A DNA stretch of 64,000 nt from Imbricaverruca yamaguchii (Eukaryota; Arthropoda; Thecostraca; Neoverrucidae), in NCBI GenBank assembly GCA_034440575.1, contig JAOTOL010001633.1, positions 2,513,001-2,577,000 of the forward strand, in the 5' to 3' direction. The notes beneath the pieces were generated by a model that saw only the letters and a list, made by a program, of their open reading frames with translations, searched no databases and was not told the DNA's origin. The position numbers and the translations under genes were made by a program. Numbering within the stretch: the stretch's first letter is position 1; each line of letters opens with the position of its first letter. Below, piece after piece: positions 11,131-22,574 of this stretch.

Positions 11131-13828
11131 GTACAGTCGTAAAGTCGTACAGTCGTACAGTCGTACAGTCGTACAGTCGTACAGTCGTACAGTCGTACAG
11201 TCGTACAGTCGTACAGTCGTACAGTCGTACAGTCGTACAGTCGTACAGTCGTACAGTCGTACAGTCGTACAGTCGTACAGTCGTACAGTCGTACAGTCGT
11301 ACAGTCGTACAGTCGTACAGTCGTACAGTCGTACAGTCGTACAGTCGTACAGTCGTACAGTCGTACAGTCGTACAGTCGTACAGTCGTACAGTCGTACAG
11401 TCGTACAGTCGTACAGTCGTACAGTCGTACAGTCGTACAGTCGTACAGTCGTACAGTCGTACAGTCGTACAGTCGTACAGTCGTACAGTCGTACAGTCGT
11501 ACAGTCGTACAGTCGTACAGTCGTACAGTCGTACAGTCGTACAGTCGTACAGTCGTACAGTCGTACAGTCGTACAGTCGTACAGTCGTACAGTCGTACAG
11601 TCGTACAGTCGTACAGTCGTACAGTCGTACAGTCGTACAGTCGTACAGTCGTACAGTCGTACAGTCGTACAGTCGTACAGTCGTACAGTCGTACAGTCGT
11701 ACAGTCGTACAGTCGTACAGTCGTACAGTCGTACAGTCGTACAGTCGTACAGTCGTACAGTCGTACAGTCGTACAGTCGTACAGTCGCACAGTCGTACAG
11801 TCGTACAGTCGTACAGTCGTACAGTCGTCGTCGTACAGTCGTACAGTCGTACAGTCGTACAGTCGTACAGTCGTACAGTCGTACAGTCGTACAGTCGTAC
11901 AGTCGTACAGTCGTACAGTCGTACAGTCGTACAGTCGTACAGTCGTACAGTCGTACAGTCGTACAGTCGTACAGTCGTACAGTCGTACAGTCGTACAGTC
12001 GTACAGTCGTACAGTCGTACAGTCGTACAGTCGCACAGTCGTACAGTCGTACAGTCGTACAGTCGTACAGTCGTACAGTCGTACAGTCGTACAGTCGTAC
12101 AGTCGTACAGTCGTACAGTCGACGTGCACAGTCGTACAGTCGTCAGTCGACAGTCGTACAGTCGACGTAGTGCATGGTGGTGCGTACTGTGTGTCGGTGT
12201 GTGTAATGAGTCGTGTCGTACAGTCGTAGTCGTCAGTGGACGTCGTGTTGCGTGACAGTCGTACATCGTACAGTCGTACAGTCCACGTCGTAGTCGTACA
12301 GTCGTACAGTCGTACAGTCGTACAGTCGTACAGTCGTACAGTCGTACTCGTCAGTCGTACAGTCGTACAGTCGTACGTCGTACAGTCGTACAGTCGACAG
12401 TCGTACAGTCGCAGTCGTACAGTCGTACAGTCGTACAGTCGTAGTCGTACAGTGCAGTCGACAGTCGTACAGTCGTACAGTCGTACAGTCGACAGTCGTA
12501 CAGTCGTACAGTCGTCAGTCCAGTCGTACAGTCGTACAGTCGTACAGTCGTACAGTCGTACAGTCGTCAGTCGTACAGTCGTACAGTCGTACAGTCGACA
12601 GCGACAGTCGTACAGTCGTACAGTCGTACAGTCGTACAGTCGTACAGTCGTACAGTCGTACAGTCGTACAGTCGTACAGTCGTACAGTCGTAAGTGCGTG
12701 TCGTCGGTGACAGTCGACAGTCGTACAGTCGTACAGTCGTACAGTCGTACAGTCGACGTCGTACAGTCGTACAGTCGACAGTCGTACAGTCGCACAGTCG
12801 TACAGTCGCACAGTCGTACAGTCGTACAGTCGTACAGTCGTACAGTCGTACAGTCGCCAGTCGTACAGTCGTACAGTCGTACAGTCGTACAGTCGTACAG
12901 TCGTACAGTCGTACAGTCGTACAGTCGTACAGTCGTACAGTCGTACAGTCGTACAGTCGTACAGTCGTACATCGTAAGTCGTACAGTCGTACAGTCGTAC
13001 AGTCGTACAGTCGTACAGTCGTACAGTCGTACAGTCGTACAGTCGTACAGTCGCACAGTCGTACAGTCGTACAGTCGTACAGTCGCACAGTCGTACAGTC
13101 GTACAGTCGTACATGTCGTACAGTCGTACAGTCGTACAGTCGCACAGTCGTACAGTCGTACAGTCGTACAGTCGCACAGTCGTACGCACAGTCGTACAGT
13201 CGTGACAGCAGTGTACAGTCGTACAGTCTCGTCGTACAGTCGTACAGTCGACAGTCGTACAGTCGTACAGTCGTACAGTCGTACAGTCGTACAGTCGTAC
13301 AGTCCGTACAGTCGTACAGTCGTACAGTCGTACAGTCGTACAGTCGAGCCAGTCGTAAGTCAGTCGTACAGTCGTACAGTCGTACAGTCGTACAGTCGTA
13401 CAGTCGTACAGTCGTACAGTCGTACAGTCGTACAGTCGTACAGTCGTACAGTCGTCAGTCACAGTCGCACAGTCGTACAGTCGCACAGTCGTACAGTCGC
13501 ACAGTCGACAGTCGACAGTCGACAGTCGTACAGTCGGTGTGACAGTCGTACAGTCGTACAGTCGTACAGTCGTACAGTCGTACAGTCGTACAGTCGTACA
13601 GTCGTACAGTCGTACAGTCGTACAGTCGTACAGTCGTACAGTCGTACAGTCGTACAGTCGTACAGTCGTACAGTCGCACAGTCGTACAGTCGTACAGTCG
13701 TACAGTCGTACAGTCGTACAGTCGTACAGTCGTACAGTCGTACAGTCGTACAGTCGTACAGTCGTACAGTCGTACAGTCGTACAGTCGTACAGTCGCACA
13801 GTCACACAGTCGCACAGTCGTACAGTCA
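11131..13828. repeat. 8-bp satellite array (GTACAGTC)n, about 2.7 kb
   Basis: The unit GTACAGTC is repeated in tandem. From 11131 to about 12120 the array is almost perfect, with rare CAC variants and one GTCGTC slip. From about 12120 to 13540 it is full of small insertions and deletions, including a scrambled stretch at 12120-12290; it is regular again to 13828. With an 8-bp unit, long open frames arise in several frames on both strands (peptides of 8-residue repeats); these are by-products and not genes. The disorder in the middle may be real mutation or poor assembly. Confidence 0.97.
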
Positions 13829-13987
13829 GATGGCAGCCGCACGCGGTCAGCTTTGCTTGCGTACCTTGCATTCGTGCGTGGTGTCTCAGCACAGGGCCTT
13901 TGGCAAATGGCATGTAATCGAAACTTTCACGCTGATGAGCGGATGCCGCACGGCTGTAAGTCTGTGTGCTCCCATCGCTGTGACAAT
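13829..13987. other. spacer between two satellite arrays
   Basis: This is about 160 bases of unique sequence between the 8-bp and 13-bp arrays. Its last bases, GTGACAATGTGCCGTGGTA, recur at the far end of the 13-bp array (17819-17837). Confidence 0.7.
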
Positions 13988-16900
13988 GTGCCGTGGTAAC
14001 GTGCCGTGGTAACGTGCCGTGGGAACATGCCGTGGTAACATGCCGTGGTAACGTGCCGTGGTAACGTGCCGTGGTAACGTGCCGTGGTAACGTGCCGTGG
14101 TAACGTGCCGTGGTAACGTGCCGTGGTAACGTGCCGTGGTAACGTGCCGTGGTAACGTGCCGTGGTAACGTGCCGTGGTAACGTGCCGTGGTAACGTGCC
14201 GTGGTAACGTGCCGTGGTAACGTGCCGTGGTAACGTGTCGTGGTAGCGTGCCGTGGTAACGTGCCGTGGTAACGTGCCGTGGTAACGTGCCGTGGTAACG
14301 TGCCGTGGTAACGTGCCGTGGGAACATGCCGTGGTAACGTGCCGTGGTAACGTGCCGTGGTAACGTGCCGTGGTAACGTGCCGTGGTAACGTGCCGTGGT
14401 AACGTGCCGTGGTAACGTGCCGTGGTAACGTGCCGTGGTAACGTGCCGTGGTAACGTGCCGTGGTAACGTGCCGTGGTAACGTGCCGTGGTAACGTGCCG
14501 TGGTAACGTGCCGTGGTAACGTGCCGTGGTAACGTGCCGTGGTAACGTGCCGTGGTAACGTGCCGTGGTAACGTGCCGTGGTAACGTGCCGTGGTAACGT
14601 GCCGTGGTAGCGTGCCGTGGTAACGTGCCGTGGTAACGTGCCGTGCCGTGGTATCGTGCCGTGGTAACGTGCCGTGGTAACGTGCCGTGGTAACGTGCCG
14701 TGGTAACGTGCCGTGGTATCGTGCCGTGCCGTGGTAACGTGCCGTGGTAACGTGCCGTGGTAACGTGCCGTGGTAACGTGCCGTGGTAAGCGTGCCGTGG
14801 TAACGTGCCGTGGTAACGTGCCGTGGTAACGTGCCGTGGTAACGTGCCGTGGTAACGTGCCGTGGTAACGTGCCGTGGTAACGTGCCGTGGTAACGTGCC
14901 GTGGACGCCGTGGTAACGTGCCGTGGTAACGTGCCGTGGTAACGTGCCGTGGTAGACGTGCCGTGGTAACGTGCCGTGCCGTGGTAACGTGCCGTGGTAA
15001 CGTGCCGTGGTAACGTGCCGTGGTAACGTGCCGTGGTAACGTGCCGTGGTAGCGTGCCGTGGTAACGTGCCGTGGTAACGTGCCGTGGTAACGTGCCGTG
15101 GTAACGTGCCGTGGTAACGTGCCGTGGTAACGTGCCGTGGTAACGTGCCGTGGTAACGTGCCGTGGTAACGTGCCGTGGTAACGTGCCGTGGTATCGTGC
15201 CGTGGTAACGTGCGGGACGTGCCGTGGTAACGTGCCGTGGTAACGTGCCGTGGTAACGTGCCGTGGTAACGTGCCGTGGTAACGTGCCGTGGTAACGTGC
15301 CGTGGTAACGTGCCGTGGTAACGTGCCGTGGTAACGTGCCGTGGTAACGTGCCGTGGTAACGTGCCGTGGTAACGTGCCGTGGTAACGTGCACGTGCCGT
15401 GGTAACGTGCCGTGGTAACGTGCGTGCCGTGGTAACGTGCCGTGGTAACGTGCCGTGGTAACGTGCCGTGGTAACGTGCCGTGGTAACGTGCCGAACGTG
15501 GTAACGTGCCGTGGTAACGTGCCGTGGTAACGTGCCGTGGTAACGTGCCGTGGTAACGTGCCGTGGTAACGTGCCGTGGTAACGTGCCGTGGTAACGTGC
15601 CGTGGTAACGTGCCGGGTAACGTGCCGTGGTAACGTGCCGTGGTAACGTGCCGTGGTAACGTGCCGTGGTAACGTGCGTGCCGTGGTAACGTGCCGTGGT
15701 AACGTGCCGTGGTAACGTGCCGTGGTAACGTGCCGTGGTAACGTGCCGTGGTAACGTGCCGTGGTAAGCGTGCCGTGGTAACGTGCGTGCCGTGGTAACG
15801 TGCCGTGGTAACGTGCCGTGGTAACGTGCCGTGGTAACGTGCCGTGGAACGTAGCCGTGGTAACGTGCCGTGGTAACGTGCCGTGGTAACGTGCCGTGGT
15901 AACGTGCCGTGGTAACGTGCCGTGGTAACGTGCCGTGGTAACGTGCCGTGGTAACGTGCCGTGGTAACGTGCCGTGCCGGTAACGTGCCGTGGTAACGTG
16001 CCGTGGTAACGTGCCGTGGTAACGTGCCGTGCCGTGGTAACGTGCCGTGGTAACGTGCCGTGGTAACGTGCCGTGGTAGCGTGCCGTGGTAATCGTGCCG
16101 TGGTAACGTGCCGTGGTAACGTGCCGTGGTAACGTGCCGTGGTAACGTGCCGTGGTAACGTGCCGTGGTAACGTGCCGTGGTAACGTGCCGTGGTATCGT
16201 GCCGTGGTAACGTGCCGTGGTAACGTGCCGTGGTAACGTGCCGTGGTAACGTGCCGTGGTAACATGCCGTGGGAACATGCCGTGGTAACGTGCCGTGGTA
16301 ACGTGCCGTGGTAACGTGCCGTGGTAACGTGCCGTGGTAACGTGCCGTGGTAACGTGCCGTGGTATCGTGCCGTGGTAACGTGCCGTGGTAACGTGCCGT
16401 GGTAACGTGCCGTGGTAACGTGCCGTGGTAACGTGCCGTGGTAACGTGCCGTGGTAACGTGCCGTGGTAACGTGCCGTGGTAACGTGCCGTGGTAACGTG
16501 CCGTGGTAACGTGCCGTGGTAACGTGCCGTGGTAACGTGCCGTGGTAACGTGTGGTAACGTGCCGTGGTAACGTGCCGTGGTAACGTGCCGTGGTAACGT
16601 GCCGTGGTAACGTGCCGTGGTAACGTGCCGTGGTAACGTGCCGTGGTAACGTGCCGTGCCGTGGTAACGTGCCGTGGTAACGTGCCGTGGTAACGTGCCG
16701 TGGTAACGTGCCGTGGTAACGTGCCGTGGTAACGTGCCGTGGTAACGTGTCGTGGTAACGTGCCGTGGTGACGTGCCGTGGTAGCGTGCCGTGGTAACTT
16801 CTCGTGACAATGTGCCGTGGTAGCGTGCCCTGGTAACGTGCCGTGGTAACGTGCCGTGGTAACGTGCCGTGGTAGCGTGCCGTGGTAACGTGCCGTGGTA

Positions 16901-17848
16901 ACGTGCCGTGGTAACGTGCCGTGGTAACGTGCCGTGGTAACGTGCCGTGGTGGTAACGTGCCGCGTGCCGTGGTAACGTGCCGTGCCGTGGTAACGTGCC
17001 GTGGTAACGTGCCGTGGTAACGTGCCGTGGTAACGTGCCGTGGTAACGTGCCGTGGTGCGTGCCGTGGTAACGTGCCGTGGTAACGTGCCGTGGTAACGT
17101 GCCGTGGTAACGTGCCGTGGTAACGTGCCGTGGTAACGTGCCGTGGTAACGTGCCGTGGTAACGTGCCGTGGTAACGTGCCGTGGTAACGTGCCGTGGTA
17201 ACGTGCCGTGGTAACGTGCCGTGGTAACGTGCCGTGGTAACGTGCCGTGGTAACGTGCCGTGGTAACGTGCCGTGGTAACGTGCCGTGGTAACGTGCCGT
17301 GGTAACGTGCCGTGGTAACGTGCCGTGGTAACGTGCCGTGGTAACGTGCCGTGGTAACGTGCCGTGGTAACGTGCCGTGGTAACGTGCCGTGGTAACGTG
17401 CCGTGGTAACGTGCCGTGGTAACGTGCCGTGGTAACGTGCCGTGGTAACGTGCCGTGGTAACGTGCCGTGGTAACGTGCCGTGGTAACGTGCCGTGGTAA
17501 CGTGCCGTGGTAACGTGCCGTGGTATCGTGCCGTGGTAACGTGCCGTGGTAACGTGCCGTGGTAACGTGCCGTGGTAGCGTGCCGTGGTAACGTGCCGTG
17601 GTAACGTGCCGTGGTAACGTGCCGTGGTAACGTGCCGTGGTAACGTGCCGTGGTATCGTGCCGTGGTAACGTGCCGTGGTAACGTGCCGTGGTAACGTGC
17701 CGTGGTAACGTGCCGTGGTAACGTGCCGTGGTAACGTGCCGTGGTAACGTGTCGTGGTAACGTGCCGTGGTGACGTGCCGTGGTAGCGTGCCGTGGTAGC
17801 GTGCCGTGGTAACTTCTCGTGACAATGTGCCGTGGTAGCGTACCGTGA
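13988..17848. repeat. 13-bp minisatellite array (GTGCCGTGGTAAC)n, about 3.9 kb
   Basis: About 300 units of GTGCCGTGGTAAC, with recurring variants (GTGCCGTGGTAGC, ...TATC, and ATGCCGTGGGAAC). Partial units and slips cluster between about 14640 and 16560. A variant string (GTGTCGTGG, TGACGTGCC, TAGC, then AACTTCTCGTGACAATG) occurs near 16747-16830 and again near 17749-17837, which shows a roughly 1-kb higher-order duplication. The very long minus-strand frames of repeated RYHGTLPRHVTTA-type peptides are by-products of the unit. Confidence 0.97.
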
Positions 17849-18994
17849 CACTTTTCGTAGCGACGCAGGGCCGCTCAAAGCCGAGACCGGCTCCTGTCTT
17901 GCCGCGTTGTGTGCCGCCGCACCTGCCCCACCAAAGTACCGACCAATTCGTGGCACAAACACATGCTCTTGGATATTATTTGTTTGTTTACGATAAATGG
18001 TGTTTTTATCTTTTTGCATACCAGTTCATGTCATTCTCGCGTCTGATCTGATCGTGACGCCAATCGTACATGCTCGGCAAATGTTCTGTTCACAATCGTA
18101 AAATTGGTGCTGGTAAGCAACAGGGTCACCACCGCCGGGATTCCTGGGTTCCGAACCCAATCCGAAATTCGTTCGATGGGATTCGATATATCAACTTGAA
18201 ATTTGTGACACTTAAGGATACCTCCCTCCATTCATGTTTAAAAGTTGATACACACGACATGTATGAGTTGCACGCCATAGCTTGGCTGGCATTGCTCAAT
18301 CCTTTAGCTTGGCTGCAATAATTTAGCCGTTTAACTTGGTTGGCATAACTCAACCCTTTATCTTAGTTCTGTCGACAATATCGAATAATCTACCTTGATC
18401 TATGGTCGTCAAAAGCGCTTGCAGTGCTTTTTGTAAGCACACAAGATGCACACAGAAAACCATTAGTATGATCAGTATTCGGTTGTGGTGCAAAGTCCAG
18501 CCGTACCCCGACGGCCACAGCTTAAAATTTACCTTAAAATCCTCAAAACCTCAACCTTAAAAATCCCCCTGCACCCATCGATTGGAACCATTTGGAAACT
18601 ATAGGTGGTCACTCCCTTGTCAAGTACGAGAAAAAAGATGTGGATGGAGGATGAAATGGACAGGGAGGTAGAAGCAGAGACAGATATTGACATAAAAAGT
18701 GGAGAGAGACAGAGAGGAGCGAGAGGAGCGAGAGAAATTGAACAGAGCAGCGACGTAATAATCTCCACTGTCGACGAATGCATAATTGGCACATGCCCTC
18801 CAGGAATGCAGATATGAGTCTGCGGTGTCCTTGATAACGTCGCCACGCCAGGCCCGGGGCAGGGCGCGTTTGACGACCCGGGCAGCCGACCGGGACAGGA
18901 CGCGATGGGCTCGCTTTTTCCTCAGCGTTCCTTCACGCTCAGTTGGTCGCCATGATTGTCTCGGAAGGATCCCTGCTGACAGCTGAGGGTAGGG

Positions 18995-18995
<1 letters not shown>
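17849..18995. other. no gene recognised; weak degenerate repeat
   Basis: There is no coding exon I can support. Near 18270-18370 there is a degenerate tandem motif (CTTTAGCTTGGCTGCA and relatives, about 30 bp, three copies). Near 18695-18735 there is a purine-rich GAGA-like run. Confidence 0.5.
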
Positions 18996-19280
<285 letters not shown>

Positions 19281-22200
19281 GTTTAATGTATCTAGATGTA
19301 TACATGCATATCGGTGAAGTCGATCGGCGTGTTTTGGGCATAACCTGAGAGTAGATGGAGGCGAACTATGCCTGAAATGGGCAGAAAGCGCGACACGTCC
19401 GCTGCGATTCCATTGCACGACCCGATGCACAGCCGTGCGCCGCACACTCTAGCAGCAGCCGGAGCCAGGCCACCCCTGAGCACTGTCAGATGAGCGACGG
19501 CGCCGCGCTGCATGCACCTGGCATACAACCACTGGCAGTACCGGGGGTGGGGGAGTGCGAGAAGTTACCAATGAGACGTCCTTTTCATGCAGGATCAGAT
19601 TGGTTAATGTTAAGTATATCCAAATACATGAGTGCAGAGGAGGTATGTTGAATAGTTATAGGGGCCGATGATGAATGCTAATAGTATGCTTTCACACATT
19701 CCTCTTTCTGAGAAAGTTTTTTTTCCTATGTTTTCCGTGTTGTTTACCCTTCTTAGTCACTTAGCTAAGCTAAGTCTAAACTGTCACTTATAGTTATGCG
19801 GAGCCCATGCACCTTTCTTGGACTTTTCTCGCATCCCCATTCCGCTCGAGCTGGCAAGTTGGTCGTGGGACGGTTATGCTATCGAACCTGTCATCTGAAC
19901 ACGTCTTGGACAGGTGCTGCTTAGTGACTTGTGGCCTACAGCAAGTATGTTTTTTCTTCTTACCCTTGGATTCGTAAGCAACTCAAATTCAGTCTAAATA
20001 TTTTAGCATCGGCGAAGGTGGGTAAGTGCGAGATAGCGCGATGATCAGAGAAGGCGGTCAAGTACGAGATAACGGGGTTTTCGCTTCAACCAAAATGGAG
20101 TATGGCAAAAAGTGCGTTCTTTGACACACAGTCCACATTTATTTTGCTTAATGTTTTCCACACTGTCCACTTCTTCAAACCCTTAACCATATAATTGATC
20201 ACATGTAGGAACTCGCATTCAAAGATGGTTCACAAATCAAAAATCGATTTCATCCGGAAATCTGTTCAAGTATTTCTTTTGCAACAAATAGTATCTTCTC
20301 GCCTCCACATCATTTGAAAAGCATTTCTGGTCATGTTACTAACGTTTTTTGTTGTTGTTGTAACGCGTGGCGCGTTAAACATACACATACATTTGTGACG
20401 GATTTGTCCTTGTCCATACATTTGTGACGGATTTGTCCATACATTTGTCCTTCCTGCCTCCGCGCTAATGGCGGCGGCTTCTTCCTGCTGCACACCAGAA
20501 AGACGGGGACGCATTTAGGAATGTTTACGGGGGAGGGGGCACATGTTTTCGGCGGAGAGCCTCCGGAGAAAACAGTTCGTCGAGTGGGGTGGTTTCACTC
20601 GAGCATACCGAAGAAGCAGAGGCAGCCAAATATACAGCTTTTTCACACTAAATTGGCACCTTTTTCTCTGAAAAAAACCGTCTTTTGGCTGAAAAATGCG
20701 TTGAGCGGGGTGAGGTGCACACGAGCTTCCCTGAAAGGACGACTTTCCCCAAACTGAGGAGCTTCACTATTCTATGTTGGGGTTGGGGCATATCCCCGCA
20801 GTGCACCTCTTCCCCTGTATCTGCTCCGGCGGAGGACCGCTGAATAAAAACTATGAAAACATCCCACTTTGGAGCAGAATGAAAACTGCTTTTTGCTCAA
20901 AATAGGTCGTGGGTATTTTTCCTCGTCAGAATACACAGCGGAAGCGGCAACCAAGCCCGGAATACTCTATCTCCATTTCCGCTTCCGACGCTTATGCCGA
21001 CGACCCGCTCCACTTTCAGGAATATCGGCCCGCCAGCCACCCTTGTTTTTTCTTTTTTGCTAACCGTGCCCACCCCTACCAGTTCACGTTGGAGAACGTG
21101 CCGGGACAAACGTAATTCCCGTACTTTTTCGAGTGGGGTTCTGTTCCGACTCGACTTCCGGTGACATCCATTTAGGCAACTGGCTTCGAACCTGCTGTTG
21201 TTGACTTGGAGCTACAATGGGCTTAAGGACCACCGATATTTGCATTACTAATGCGACCGATAGCGGCATCCGGCCAGAAAAAATGGTTTCGTTTGTTTCT
21301 CCTCGGCTGCACGGATGTGAACACAAGGGCGGGTCCAGGGATGTAAAACGGACGAGCAGCCTAGATTCAGAAGTTCCGTTTGAATATATATATATATAAT
21401 GATATGATGTAATCATGTAACGATATAATGATATAATAATACGGAGTTCGAGGGTCGAATTGTCTCTCAACAAAATTGCAAGATTGTCAATGTTGAAGTG
21501 TATGTCTGACACGCGAATGCGTGCTGCCTAACAGGGAACTTTGGTTCGGGGGGTGGGTGGCTATCCAACACACCGGAGACCCTCAAAGCACACCAGATAC
21601 CGTCAAAACACACCGGGGCCGAAAAGACAGCATGAGGGCCACAAAAACAACTTTGGACGCGTAAGAAAAACACATTGGGGCCTTCGAAAGTGCACCGGTC
21701 CCTCAAGAACGCCATGGATCCACACAAAGGCAGCAAAGACCTAAAAAAACATCGGGCCGCAAAAGCGTGCCCGGCCTCCGACACATGCGATTGATCCCAA
21801 CCACACACCAGTAAACGGTTGGAAGCCAATTTGGGAGCATTTTTAAATAATTAGATGAGGTGCATCAAATGCCAACGGGGTATCCATATTTGATTCCCAC
21901 CAGCAACCGCGACAGGAAGAGAAATTCCTGTAGAATTTAATTAATTCAATTGTTGTCAGGGAACCCCCAAGCAAAATATTCCCTGACGTAAAATTTGGCA
22001 CAAGAGTATCTGTGGCAGCAATTAGCAAGACGAAAGAAGCCTAGCGGAAACCGCATTGGCGACCGGACACTATGAACCGAAATGCATACAATGGGTAGAT
22101 GTTTACAACTTAAGTGACTTGCACAGAGGGTCGTTTCAACAATCTGAGCTGACCTATCAAGGAATTCGAAAGCAAAAATTGAACAGGGAAGAGGGTGAAA

Positions 22201-22426
22201 ATTCCATGACTTGGAAAAGATTGTAGTAGATAGGCCAATTCACGGGAAATTTAAGTCAGTCACCAATTATTTTGATTAAAAAATACAATGGGCCCTTTAC
22301 ACAAATACAACGGAAGAAACCCAGGAACCTTTTTAAGGAAGGCAGGTGGCTAATCCGCTTGCCCCTCCCCTCTAACGCAAATCCTAGGTACAATACTGAC
22401 CTGACCGGACTTGACCTGATCTGCAG
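19281..22426. other. intergenic stretch, no gene recognised
   Basis: No exon is recognised. It includes a GC-richer segment at 19380-19560, a dispersed repeat at 20525-20760, a short TA/ATGATA tract at 21384-21440, and a degenerate ACACCGGGGCC-type repeat at 21570-21720. The promoter of the GH63-like gene may lie here or further up, since an acceptor-like site precedes its start codon. Confidence 0.5.
20525..20760. repeat. dispersed repeat family, copy related to 55430-55570
   Basis: Shared landmarks with 55430-55570 in the same order are GCACATGTTTTC / GCACATTTTC, a GGCGGAGAGCC-like block, GTCGAGTGGGGT / GCTGAGTGGGT, and CGAGCTTCCCTGAAAGGAC / CGAGCTTTTCTGAAAGGAC. The copies are diverged, so the boundaries are approximate. 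There is no coding capacity. Confidence 0.45.
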
Positions 22427-22440
22427 GTGACGCAGAAACG
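22425..22440 (+). promoter_or_regulatory. acceptor-like site and start context upstream of ATG
   Basis: CTGCAG ends at 22426, 14 bases before the ATG, and could be the 3' splice site of an upstream non-coding exon. The ATG context (ACG before, GG after) has A at -3 and G at +4, a good start context. No in-frame upstream ATG is needed to match the family's N-terminus. Confidence 0.4.
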
Positions 22441-22574
22441 ATGGAGGAATCGACGGAGGAGCGCCGACTGGCCGAGGACCGCACCAGGACGGCCAACTGG
22501 AAGCGCTGGGGACCCTATCTGAGCGAGCGCCAGTGGGGCACCGTGCGGGAGGACTACAGCGCTGATGGTGGCTG
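22441..22574 (+). CDS. exon 1 of GH63-like hydrolase (residues 1-45)
   Basis: It encodes the start Met, a charged N-terminus and the family's hallmark block [19 protein letters not shown]. It ends in phase 2 at CTG|GTCAGT. Other GT choices (at 22567 or 22569) do not give the WDYF frame of exon 2. The last 40 or so bases plus the donor are repeated downstream. Confidence 0.85.

Noticed and set aside
10638..13056. Long open frames of YDCTTVRL / QSYSRTVV repeats on both strands
   Set aside because: They come from the 8-bp satellite, which is open in several frames; there is no domain and no start or splice context.
11131..17848. CRISPR-like direct repeats
   Set aside because: The units are head-to-tail with no spacers, and the sequence is from a eukaryote.
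13455..18019. Minus-strand frames up to 1456 codons of RYHGTLPRHVTTA repeats
   Set aside because: By-products of the 13-bp minisatellite; composition is fixed by the unit.
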